Origin: Omphiscola glabra
Lineage: Eukaryota > Mollusca > Gastropoda > Lymnaeidae
DNA length: 64,000 bases
Direction of reading: 5' to 3'
NCBI GenBank assembly: GCA_964017045.1
Contig: OZ024808.1
Coordinates: 21,011,284 to 21,075,283 of the forward strand
A program made the translations under genes and the position numbers. Below, one piece after another: positions 1-10,241 of this stretch. Position 1 is the first letter of the stretch. The number at the start of each line of letters is the position of its first letter. Below the pieces are notes generated by a model. That model was not told the DNA's origin, did no database searches, and worked only from the letters and a program-made list of their open reading frames with translations.

Positions 1-1742
1 CGAAGCTCGGAGCTGGAAACCATAATCTAATCGATTAATTTTAAAATTACAAATGACAAATTATAATTCTTTAAATGTTTTAGAAAAAAATCTATATAGA
101 ATAAATGGTTCCAGTTTCAAGGAAAACCTTAGAGTACAACAAAAAAAAACTACAAAGAAGGCCAAATGTTTATTATTTTATATAATGCCCCTGGGGAAAA
201 AAGTATTAAATGCTTACAATCTACTAGGCTCTTTAGTAATCAAATGCATAATCATCTTTTATATTGTTACTATCCAGCTGTCCTGTCAGCTACGCAACCC
301 CTCATTACAAGTCCTCCAACTATTTTTGTACCAGATTTTAAAAAAAATAATCTAGATCCTTTATATGCGTGATATTGTTAAGACAGTTCAGTGATTTAAA
401 TGCACAGCAAACGTTTGTTAAAAATATAAGCTAGTGTTTAAATAAAATTTTAAAAAACTTAAAACAAAGTGTTTTTGTAAAAATCCTTTATAAAATGTAA
501 CATCGAGCAATAGTGTACTGCTCAAAATTTGACGAGACTTCCGCAAAATTAACGCACTTTGTAAGAATGTCACATAGGAATCCCCTACGTCAAAACTCAC
601 AACCGCACATTTTTTTAACGCCCCTGAACTATATTAATATTCTATCGACCCGCACGCTTTTACGCCGCATATATATTTCACCCACTATTTTAGACAAAGA
701 AAAGAAAATATTTAGCAAATATATTTGCTGGAGTTCGGATTTGAGCTGGCGCTGAGCTCGGCCAAAAAATTTCTGTTCGACAGCCCTGGTCTTAGGATTT
801 TATAGTTTAATACGGAGGGAGGAAAAGCGTACTTTAGCCAGGAGTTTTGTGCTTCCGATTATCCGGTGACCAAGTGTATTGGGGTTAATAGAGTGTTAAT
901 TTTAGACCGGGCCGTTGAAAATGGCACAACTCTATTTGTGTGTGTGAGAGTGTGTGTGTGTGTGTCGGGATCGCAGCGACCAGTGTTATAAGCATTCTTT
1001 TTTGCCCAACGCCCCTTAATAGTACCTGAAAAGATTAACCCCCCCCCCCCCTTTCCGATCTTGACTTTTGTAGCATTAGCCCACCGCCTTCTTTTGAAAT
1101 GTAAATAATTAACGCACGGAAACGGTATACAACACTTATCTTCAAATTTCTCATGTGTGGCGAAAACCCCCTGTTGGAAAACCTTGACATAGACTATTCA
1201 ACGCTTTAAAAAAAGGGAAAGGCTTGCAGATTTAAAGTAACAATTACATTTAACACGATCTTTTATGATATCTGGAGAATGACACTGGGGCTGGGGACGC
1301 TGCTCTTCGTGAGTGGCCGGCCAAGTGTTTCGTGCTCAGTGCCGCTTCTGCCGATTACTTGTCAGGTGAATGAAAGAGAAAGAACTAGTTCATCCAGTTG
1401 CATGCATTTACAGCAGCCCTGCACAAATCAAAATGTAAGTCGGGTCGTAATACTTAATGAAAAACTTGAGCGGGCCGAAAGATAATAGGACAGGGGGGAA
1501 AAGCTATTAAGAAAATAAAAACTATAAAGACTATTTCGTTACTACGCGGAAACTATAGCTACACATTCTCTTTTAATTATTTGCATTAACGATTCGTAGG
1601 AAAACACAATGTTTGCCGCAAAAACAAATACCCTGTTATCTAAATCAATGTTTTGATAAAACAAAAATTCAAAAACAATAAAATATTTAAGCTGAATTGA
1701 ATTTTTGTATGACCAAAACTTCAAACATAAATACAATGACGC
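1..1742. other. Intergenic, no gene recognised
   Basis: No convincing gene is visible. There is a TG-rich microsatellite near 938-965 and a poly-C run near 1039-1052. The stretch at about 540-660 resembles 37290-37385 (shared words such as the run around 'cacaaccgcgcac' and 'acgcccc'), so it is probably a dispersed repeat. The short open frames lack domain signatures and splice context. Confidence 0.5.
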
Positions 1743-3338
1743 TTATTTCTCTTTGGGCTTTTTCAAATCTGATTGTCGTCTGTTCCTTTCCGCGGCTCTG
1801 TGAATGATTTGACCTATTACAGGAGCCGCATTGAGCCCTACCGATATTGGTATCCCAACAATAGGTATAAATGCGGTAAAGACACTGATGATCCCGGTGA
1901 TGACACTTGTCGATGTCCAGCCTATGTTCATGTCGTTGTCTATTTTTGAGTTGTAGATGTGTGTCTTTAAGTCTGCAACTCGTTCAAGGAGATGCGCCTT
2001 GTCCTGATGCTGCAGACTTCCGGCGTTGATTTCTGTTAGGATGCTGTCAGCTCTTTCGTTGAATGTTGTAAAAGTGCTGACCAGCGTTGGAATTGTTTGA
2101 TTGGCTACCTCGTTTTGAAGACCATCTATTTTTAGATTAAATTCTCTCGCCTTCTCGGCAAGCTCGACGTTACGACGCAGCCGCAACAGCTTTTGTTTAG
2201 CCAATGTTATTGACGGATCCAGTCTGCTTGAGAACGGTGGACTCAGCTTCTCCTTCGCTACTTTTGACCACAGAGCAACTGCCTTTGTTTCGATCTGCTT
2301 AAGGCGACCTGGCATTGTCTCATCTCTGGGATTTGCCTGGTCAATAACCTTAATCAACTGTTCAACACTTGCGATGAGTAAATCTACTTTCTTCATCATT
2401 TGTACGGAGTCCTTCATCAAAGTGATCTTTGACATTAAACATTCCGCTTCAGTCCGTACAGCTTCCAACAGCCTTGTTTCGTCATTGTCATAAAATATTT
2501 TATCCGGATCGTCCGTCTCATTCATGCGATCCAAAAGTTGATTAACCAAAGCCTCTAGCCTCATGACTTGCCCCCACGATTCTGACGTAATGACCGTACC
2601 GCTCATGTTTGCCATCACTGAGCTTATTTCGCTCTGAAATTCCGCCACCAGTTTTGGTAGCAGTCCTTCCAGTTCTAACCGGTTCTGCTGTTTCTTGGCC
2701 TCGTCAAATATATATTTTGTATAGCCTTGGTCCAGCTGGTCAACAAAACCCATGAGCTCTTTCAGCTGTTCCTCCTGCTTAACGGGACACTTGGCTTTGT
2801 TGTGAAACAGAACACATTTAAATCGACAGTTTTCAATTATTTTACCTAGCTCCCCACTCTGTTCTTTTAACCAGTCTTCAAAACATTCTTCGCCGTCATA
2901 ATTCACGTCAAAGAGGTCTCCATGTGTGAATATGATAATGCAAGATTTCCAAAGATTTTCCTCACCGAAAATGTTCTTCAGAATTTGCATCGTGGCTCTG
3001 TTCTCCTCGGTGAACCGTTCGCCGTATTTGAGAACAAGAATTATGGCCAGCTTCCCAGACGTAGGACATCTGCTCATGGCGTGTATCATTTCTCTGCACG
3101 ATTTCCATTTTGCTTCGGTTGAGTCCACACTTGTGTCCATTACACCAGGGGCGTCTACCACTGTTAATGTGCAGCCTTGTCTCAGAACGCTTGAAAACGA
3201 AATCTCCGACGTCACGGATGTGCCAGCGTCGGCACATTTAAATACAGCGCTTCCCAAGATGGAGTTTCCGGTGGCACTTTTGCCGGTACCGGTTTTTCCA
3301 ACAAGCAAGAAAATCCGAGTCAGATCTTCGGATGTCAT
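1743..3338 (-). CDS. GIMAP/AIG1-family GTPase A, 531 aa
   Basis: This is an intracellular GTPase of the AIG1/GIMAP (IAN) family. The AIG1 G domain occupies about residues 8-225. The P-loop GKTGTGKS is at 14-21, the Thr of a G2-like SVTSE is at 43, G3 DAPG is at 62-65, the family box RFTEEN is at 108-113 and G4 THGD is at 138-141. A long, charged, helix-rich tail follows. Near residues 475-515 there is a hydrophobic stretch (WTSTSVITGIISVFTAFIPI onward) that could anchor the protein in a membrane. I chose the ATG at 3338 because a splice acceptor (tttcacag) lies 5 nt upstream of it. The longer frame to 3383 only reads through that intron end. A non-coding 5' exon is therefore expected further upstream but was not located. 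GIMAPs commonly act at intracellular membranes in lymphocyte survival or anti-pathogen responses; the molluscan role is inferred. Confidence 0.95.
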   Translation of the reverse strand: MTSEDLTRIFLLVGKTGTGKSATGNSILGSAVFKCADAGTSVTSEISFSSVLRQGCTLTVVDAPGVMDTSVDSTEAKWKSCREMIHAMSRCPTSGKLAIILVLKYGERFTEENRATMQILKNIFGEENLWKSCIIIFTHGDLFDVNYDGEECFEDWLKEQSGELGKIIENCRFKCVLFHNKAKCPVKQEEQLKELMGFVDQLDQGYTKYIFDEAKKQQNRLELEGLLPKLVAEFQSEISSVMANMSGTVITSESWGQVMRLEALVNQLLDRMNETDDPDKIFYDNDETRLLEAVRTEAECLMSKITLMKDSVQMMKKVDLLIASVEQLIKVIDQANPRDETMPGRLKQIETKAVALWSKVAKEKLSPPFSSRLDPSITLAKQKLLRLRRNVELAEKAREFNLKIDGLQNEVANQTIPTLVSTFTTFNERADSILTEINAGSLQHQDKAHLLERVADLKTHIYNSKIDNDMNIGWTSTSVITGIISVFTAFIPIVGIPISVGLNAAPVIGQIIHRAAERNRRQSDLKKPKEK

Positions 3339-4739
3339 CTTGGCTGTGAAAAAAAATAAATAATATAAATGCATAAATAACATTAGTTAATATTTATTTT
3401 TAATAAATACAGAGAAAGCGCTATTTCAAGATTAGTTGTTTCCAGGTTTCTTTAAGCCAAAAAGGACGATATTTTTTTTCGGGGTGTGTGTGTGTGAGGG
3501 GGGGGGGTTGAAAGCAATCACGAGCAGCACAATGTATCGATACGCCACTGGGACTTTATCTTTATTATCGATCCCAAATCGATTTTGAGATAGTAAATTC
3601 ATAGAACATTCGAATATTGAACATAATTTAAAGCACCCAATGAAGTTCGCTAAAATAGAACACTAAATGCTGAGTTAGAGAGTGCTAACATATAACACAC
3701 ACACGCTGTGTGCCGACATGTAACACACTGGGGTTAGGTAATGCTAACATATAAGACATTGGTTTATTGCTTAAGTTAAGAAAACAAAGCGACTTGTTTT
3801 CAGTGGCGTAGCTACGGTTAGTGCCACCAGGGGCGGGACAAGATTTTTTTCACCGCCCGTTCCACGAAAACAAACTCCGCCGGTGGCCGAAAATCCCGTC
3901 CCTCACATCAAGAACAAATTGCTGCATGGGACCTGACCGCTCTCTCTACACCCCCTTTCTATGACAAAGCACGTGCAAGCGAATACATTCTATTGGATTC
4001 CCCGAATGATTTGAGGCTATAGAAATGCTACACAGCTTCGTCTTGTGTGTTGGAGGGATTGGGTAAACCCGATTTACGTTAAGTCGTGGACTTTGTCATG
4101 TTGTTTTTTTCAAACATAACTGCGTTCACTATTTATAAACTTTCCTCGGCTTGAACTCAGCCCTTCATATAGTAAACAATAAGAAAGACATCCGTCTTGA
4201 AAGACATTCGTATTGGGTTCGATGCCAAACTAGATTTTTAAAAAAATTAATTAAAATCCAGGTTTTTTTCAAAGCGAAAAAATAATATATATTACATTGT
4301 TTGTAAGAAAAGGGAAAACTATTGCTTTGGAAGATAAAAACGCTAATTTGTTTATATAATGATATTTATCATTGAAAAGAAATGGCATAAACGGTCACAC
4401 ACTTAATTTCTACTGTCACGGAACTACTAAATAAGACTCGTTTGGTTTGTTTGGATAATGCAATTAAATTACTAGGCACGGTGTCAGCAGGGTATTTGGG
4501 ACTCGTTAGCCTTGGACGGCAACTCATCTAAGCGAAGGCAGAACTCTGAATTCAAACCAGAAGCCTAAAATGATCAATGAATTGTTCATGAGCCCTCAAA
4601 TATGAAAACAAATTAATTAAGCTCGAGTTCTCGTTTAAATAAAACGATTGACAGTCTGAAAACGTCATAAATGAAATCTTGGCATGTCGGCTGATCCTGT
4701 GGACTTTCATGCACTCATAAAGGAGCCAGGGATTGTGTC
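3339..4739. other. Intergenic with repeat fragments
   Basis: No gene is visible. It holds the probable 5' intron or promoter side of the GIMAP gene at 1743-3338, a G-run near 3498-3508, two similar short blocks with 'taacacac' (3690-3760), and a transposon-like fragment at about 3803-3910 that is listed separately. Confidence 0.5.
3803..3910 (+). mobile_element. Dispersed transposon terminus, copy 1
   Basis: It starts with 'agtggcgtagctacggttag' and continues into a short 'tgccacc' and a GGGGCGGG block. The same start recurs at about 5327-5360 and, more decayed, at about 23505-23540. Recurrent unique-looking starts of this kind indicate a dispersed element. The class is not determined. Confidence 0.55.
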
Positions 4740-4740
4740 G

Positions 4741-5009
4741 TGTTTATTGGTGGCCCAGGTAAAACAGGGCGCTATGTTAGATCTTTGAATATATATAATG
4801 GTGGCCCAGGTAACACAGGGCGCTATGTTAGATCTTTGAATATCTATATTGGTGGCACAGGTAACACAGGGCGCTATGCTAGATCTTTGAATATCTATAT
4901 TGGTGGCACAGGTAACACAGGCCGCTATGCTAGATCTTTGAGTATCTATATTGGTGGCCCAGGTAACACAGGGCGTTATGCTAGATCTTTGAATATCTAT
5001 GTTAGTTAA
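4741..5009. repeat. Minisatellite, about 57-bp unit, 4-5 copies
   Basis: Consecutive units share 'ggtggcccaggtaacacag', 'ggcgctatg' and 'tagatctttgaatatctat'. The unit length is a multiple of 3, so both strands stay open across it; those frames are not genes. Confidence 0.9.
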
Positions 5010-5171
5010 GTGTTTTTGCCCTGTGACTAGGAAAATGGTTCTAGAAATGTTCAACTTGTGCCCAGTTCATTATGGCACTTAGGCCCAGGCTTGGACCCCC
5101 CCCCCCCCCTGAAATAAATGACTGAAATATGGACTTTTTTGTCGAGCTCAGTATGTGTTTTTTCCGCTGAT

Positions 5172-5264
5172 GCGATTGATTGTTATTTTTACAAACCATC
5201 ACACACACACATTTATATTTGATTGTTATTTTTACAAACCATCACACACACACATTTATATTTA
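5172..5264. repeat. Direct duplication of about 45 bp with CA run
   Basis: Two adjacent near-identical blocks contain 'gattgttatttttacaaacc' followed by a CA microsatellite and 'tttatattt'. Confidence 0.8.
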
Positions 5265-5326
5265 TCAAGCGCGCATCAAATGTCAAACTTTTACTCATAA
5301 ACACCAAGTCATTTCACCATCATGCA

Positions 5327-5480
5327 GTGGCGTACCTGCGGTTAGTGCCACCGGTTTGGACAAATAAGTTCACAAACAACCCCACCCCCCCTTTTTTTTC
5401 GCTATGGAAGATAGTTTTCATTTTGCAGAAAATGACGCCAATTGACACAGAAAAAAGTACCCCCCCCCTTTTCCAGGGGT
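5327..5480 (+). mobile_element. Dispersed transposon terminus, copy 2
   Basis: It begins 'agtggcgtacctgcggttag' and continues 'tgccacc', matching the element start at 3803. The following sequence has C-runs and is diverged, so the far end is not defined. Confidence 0.5.
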
Positions 5481-5789
5481 GGGCCGCCTCATCTGAGCCA
5501 ACCTTCCTAATTTTCTACAAAGGTGACACCGTGCCTCATAATCTAATTCAAGTAAGAGCTACGTCCAAGTCTTAACAAGTATTGTTGCAATTAGCCACGT
5601 CATTGAACACACTTAGGAGACGAGATTTCACTATCTCAAGGTCTAACCGGCACACGTAGAATCAATCAACGTAAAAACACGAGCTAACGTATGATAAACG
5701 TATACAGTACAACACTAGTGTTTTTTTAACAAACTTTATGTCTCGGAGAAGTTCAGAAATGACGTAATTCGGGAATTCCCCTCTTTCCT

Positions 5790-5831
<42 letters not shown>

Positions 5832-6412
5832 AAGGGCCACGTTCAAAGTTTTTTGTGAAGCAGAGTAGCTTCCCTGTGGTTGCCGCCTACTTTTACCACT
5901 TTGGGTTGGTTCCAAAATCATGTTTGTTGTTTCTAAACGCGGCTACAGTAATTTCAGTAGGGTTTTATTAACATATACCAACTAATATAGTTTTAAAAAA
6001 TAAATTTTATACTTTTAATCTGAATAATTTATTTCCTATCAATTCACGCTGACGTCACCCGATCCATTGTTTACTTAGCCAAACCATGACAACCACAAAT
6101 GATATGAAAGCGGAATTGGTAAGCTCCAACCCATTATGCTCTTTTCTCTCCAAAAATAATTTAAAAAAATTTTCCTTTGGGATTTAACATTGTGAATTGC
6201 ATTCGATCCATCTCTGTATAGTAGCTTCCGCTAATTACATAACAAATGGAAACATTGTTCTTACCTTAGTAAAAATGGATTGGCCACTTCGCCAAAAAAA
6301 AAGAGTACCGGTATCTTTTCGCCTCCAAATCTGAAGCGTCAGTTCTGGTCTCAACAGCCCTCAACCACTCGTTGAACAGGCAATACCCGAGGCTAAAAAC
6401 AGCCACCAGTTC
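5481..6412. other. Intergenic, no gene recognised
   Basis: It contains a long poly-A tract at about 5790-5827, which may be the tail of a retrotransposed sequence, although no element body was recognised upstream. Otherwise it is AT-rich unique-looking sequence. Confidence 0.4.
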
Positions 6413-6420
6413 TTCTAGGG

Positions 6421-6633
6421 CAGTGGCTCTCAACCTTCCTAATCCCGCGACACTTTTAATACAGTTCCTCGTGATTTGGCGACCCCCAGCCACACAATTT
6501 CTTCGTCGCTAGTTTCTAACCGTAGAGTATATGAATATGTGTTTTTCGATGGTCTTTGGAAACCCCTGGGAAGGGGTCGTTCGACCCCCCCCCCCCCCAA
6601 AAGGGGTCGCAACCAACAGGTTGAGATTGGCTG
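6421..6633 (+). mobile_element. SPIN-type hAT MITE, copy 1
   Basis: The left end cagtggctctcaaccttcct and the right end (reverse complement of cagccaatctcaacct) are terminal inverted repeats. Internal landmarks match the SPIN non-autonomous hAT family as I remember it: 'gcgaca' then 'taatacagttcctc', 'ggcgaccccc', 'cgatggtctt' and 'ggggtcgttcgacccc'. The flanking 8-mers ttctaggg (6413-6420) and tcctagtg (6634-6641) agree at 6 of 8 positions, as expected for an old hAT target-site duplication. Copies 2 and 3 are at 58155 and 61947. Confidence 0.9.
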
Positions 6634-6641
6634 TCCTAGTG

Positions 6642-7166
6642 AGATTAGGCATCAAGATAGAAACCAAAAAAATAATGTGTCGGGAATTACCGATTCACTA
6701 AAAATATACACTAGATATAGAGCCGTGTGTCAAGTGTGTAGAAACGATAAGCACAGCTCAATTCAGAAGGCAGATTGTGGCAACCAGGTGTGTTGCTTAA
6801 ATGTTTTATTTTTACAAGTGAGTATTATGATTTTCTAACGATAATATGAATAACGCATGGGGGGTGGGGGGGGACAACTTTGTTTTTTTCTTTTTTAACT
6901 TAACAACTATGTAGGCCTAGAAAGGGATTTTTATGTCTAGCTTCTGTTGCCTTACGGCGTGAATGTGGTGCACTCGGTTCTTTCAAGATTGTCAGTGTGA
7001 ACGTATCTGGCCGTTTCATTACTGCTGGTACTGGAATCGTTTTTTGCCGACTCAGCAATACAAAACTTAAAAAGAAGAAAATTCCGGTATTTTTCATTCT
7101 CTATCCGATTCGCTCTTTAACTCCTCTATTAGATTTACGAATGAAGAAATATATAGCATTGAAATA
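6642..7166. other. Intergenic, no gene recognised
   Basis: AT-rich sequence with G-runs near 6860-6872. No domain-bearing frame was found. Confidence 0.4.
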
Positions 7167-7300
7167 TGACGTCATCGTGACGTCCTTGGTATTTCTGAAA
7201 AGTTATTTGCCTCCTTGTTATGAAGACCGCGTGACGTCCTTGGTAATTAAAAATGCGTGATCGTGACGTCGCGTCGACGTCATCCGTCGCGTCGACGTCA
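7167..7300. promoter_or_regulatory. Cluster of CRE-like GACGTC motifs
   Basis: Six GACGTC cores occur in 134 bp: a full palindromic TGACGTCA at 7167-7174, TGACGTC at 7178, 7232 and 7264, and GACGTCA inside 7275-7282 and 7293-7300. TGACGTCA is the consensus CREB/ATF site. The cluster lies between two divergently transcribed GIMAP genes. A regulatory role is inferred. Part of the clustering (7264-7300) comes from a short local tandem duplication. Confidence 0.4.
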
Positions 7301-8258
7301 TCGGTAACCAAAAGGCTAGTGAGTTGTTTTTTTTTTAACAGACGAACATTCCAGGACCTCTGATAACCAAGAGTGCTTAACTTTGGTAAATCGATTGGCT
7401 ACGCTGTACATTTCGATCACGTTACGAAGTCAGATGTGCTCTATTACAAATACATGCTCTAAAAAATGTTTGAACGGATTAAATAGATACCGAGAAACAT
7501 TTGCGTAGTAAATTGTTTATTTTTTATTTATTTATTTTTATTTATTTGTTTTTATTTTTTTTTGGGGGGGGGGGGGGAGAGAGGGGGGTGGCACTTTTTG
7601 CTTTTTATATTGAACGACTGCATTCTCGGTCAATAAAAGAAATTTTTTCGTGGATTTCGGGCAGGGGAAAAAAACCTTATCCAACTAGTGGGGAACTAAC
7701 CTTCGCTGGACTGTGGTCAGGGATGTATCCAAAGGGTGGGGGTGGATCACGAACCACTTAACATGTCAAGACAACACTATTGATTTCAATGACAGTTATA
7801 CCTTACGATTTTCATAATTCAAAAGTTGCATTAAGACAACATTTCATTAATTCTCGAGATGGTGAGCGTTTACTAATATATTTACCCAAATGACTCAAAG
7901 ACAATTAATTCTCGAGTGTGCTTTAAACTCACTCCTAACACAACATTTTGTTTTCGACCGATTAGCCGCAGAGTAAGAAACCCGGTTGTTGAAGGAATTA
8001 AATGTAGGTCACATTTTCTCACGTTCATGTGCATGCATAAATCTGGCTGCTCTTTTCTTTACTATCAACATCTATGCTAACTAGAAATAGACCATTGCGA
8101 GGGTAAAAGCATTTCCTACGAGATAGATCTAAAGAAATTTACTTTTTTAAATTCAAAAATTGTGTTCAATTCAATTATTACAACAGAAAAGCATTTAAAG
8201 ACTATTAAAATGTGCCCCCCCCCTTACCTTCAAGCTTAAAAATTTTTTTTTTTTTTAA
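7301..8258. other. Intergenic, no gene recognised
   Basis: It contains TTTA-rich microsatellite sequence and a G-run at about 7516-7578, a C-run at 8215-8223, and otherwise AT-rich sequence. The 86-aa frame at 7501-7761 is low complexity. Confidence 0.4.
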
Positions 8259-8430
8259 ATTTACATTTCTAAAAACGTATGATATACCATCCTCACCACA
8301 CCATGGTGTGGTGAGGATGGTATATCATACGTTTTTAGAAATGTAAATAATTTTTTATTTTTTAAAAAATTTTTTTTTATTTTATTTTTTTTCTAAAAAC
8401 GTATGATATACCATCCTCACCACACCATGA
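8259..8430. repeat. Perfect 90-nt palindrome plus a third copy of one arm
   Basis: Positions 8259-8348 form a perfect inverted repeat with 45-nt arms and no spacer, centred in the ccatgg at 8301-8306. About 39 nt of the left arm is repeated directly at about 8391-8429, after an A/T-rich linker. The DNA could extrude a cruciform, and a transcript would form a long hairpin. Confidence 0.95.
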
Positions 8431-8865
8431 AGAAGTTTTGGATTGTAGAAATAGATAGGCTAAAGCTTGAAAGTGAAAAACATGTTACAAAATAAATTTT
8501 TTGTTTTACATTCTGCCGGTAACCAATTATATTTGTGTTTTTTTTTAAATTAACTTCCTTTCATTCAATTAACTAATTATAAAATTGTTGGACTGCGATA
8601 AAGCTTTAAAATAGATTAAATAGACACGAACAATCTGTGTGTCAATATAACAATATATATTAAGCTTTAACAATAAATTTACATTACACATAAGTAAACG
8701 TTCAATTAAAATCTTGCTACTAAACAAAACGAAACCGGAGAATGTAAATATATGATTCCTTTTTACCATGAATCAAAGGTTGAGAAAAAAAAAGAGGAGG
8801 TTTCTGTAACGAACAAAAAATAAATAAGATCATACAATTCAAGGGACATACGAAGCTGTTGAAAA

Positions 8866-8945
8866 GGTAGTGCCCATGTCAGTCAAGGTAGTGCCCATGT
8901 CAGTCAAGGTAGTGCCCATGTCAGTCAAGGTAGTATCCGTGTCAG
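8866..8945. repeat. Minisatellite, 21-bp unit, 4 copies
   Basis: Four direct copies of 'aaggtagtgcccatgtcagt' plus one base occur; the last is slightly diverged. Confidence 0.9.
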
Positions 8946-10236
8946 TTGTCTGAGATTTATCTGAAATCGTTTCTACTCCCATGTTTCGATTTCTGTAGGA
9001 TTCGAAATGTATAACTTTAACCTTAAATCAGTTTGTTTTATTTCGGTAGAAGTTAAGATGTCAAGTCATAAGTAGTTTTCAAATTATGACTAACTATACG
9101 GTGGGGGTGGGGGGCAGACTCTGATAAAGCTCCATTAACTTCGTAGGAAACAAAAAGTTTGTATGAGTAAACATCTATGTCTTAGATTTAATTCAAAGGA
9201 CAAGATAAAAACTTAATTTTAACAAGGGCAAAAAAAAATAATTATAAAAGAAATAAAAAAATAAAAGGAAGGATTCTCACAACTATTTAACAACAACAAC
9301 AAAAACACCCCCCCCCCCCCCTTTTTTTTTCTACCCCCCATACACACCCTTTTCTTACTTTATTTTCAATTTATTAAATGGTTGTTTTTGATTGGCTGAC
9401 CATTTAGCAGTTACGTTTGAATGTGTCATGTTTCCTTTTTTTAAACCTTAATTGTACATTTAAACCTACACAAATTCTGTTGCTTATTATTCGAAGTTGT
9501 GATCTTTTTACGCCTCGGTTTGTATGGAAGTCTAAATTATTGTGTCAGTATATTTTTTATATTTTTTTAGGCTGACAGTTTGAATTCCATCAACAAACAA
9601 TAATTAAACTCATTGAAATAACAAGCAATAGAGAAAAAGGGGCATCAATATAATAGTACGTTTTGATGTAAAATTTAATTTAAGCTTTCGTTTGAAGGCA
9701 TGGAGCTGAAAGGTGATATTTGTAATTTAGTCATTTAATTAAAACATAACTCTCATTTCTACAAACAGGAAATGGGCGTGTATTTCATTAAAAAAATATT
9801 TTAAAATGAACTTGTAACAATGGAGCTGACTGTTTTAGACTTGATTGCTTCTAGGAGTCACGGGTAGCATTTGAGACAAATTTAACTGCCTAGCACTGCA
9901 GGGCTATCGGGCATTTTGATTTAACTCTTGAACACACGCATTTTTGACACACGGTTGGTGTGTTAATGTGTTATCTGACCTAAGATAAGGGAACACAATC
10001 AGTTGTTTGATCCATTGCCGCCTACAGCGGACTAATCAGAAGCGATATCACTAGAAAGTATGGAAAAAAAAAGTGAACAAATCAGCCGCCACACCGGTTA
10101 AAAAAAAATATCGTTTTTAAACAAAAACAAGAATAAAATAAATTTGCTTTGCGCCAGTTATGGGGGAACATCAACTCTTCGTTAACATCAATGTTAAATG
10201 TTACATAACAGTAATATACGTTTTTTATTTTTCCAG
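8946..10236. other. Upstream region of GIMAP B, no gene recognised
   Basis: AT-rich DNA with a poly-C run at about 9307-9320. The promoter and 5' non-coding exon of the GIMAP gene at 10242 should lie here, but neither could be placed with confidence. The region ends in a strong splice acceptor (ttttttatttttccag, AG at 10235-10236). Confidence 0.45.
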
Positions 10237-10241
10237 CAAAC

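Noticed and set aside
3339..3383. N-terminal extension of GIMAP A (MLFMHLYYLFFFTAK)
   Set aside because: It is encoded by the polypyrimidine tract and acceptor of an intron that ends 5 nt before the ATG at 3338.
5736..5921. 61-codon minus frame with a long Phe run
   Set aside because: The run is the poly-A/T tract at 5790-5827.
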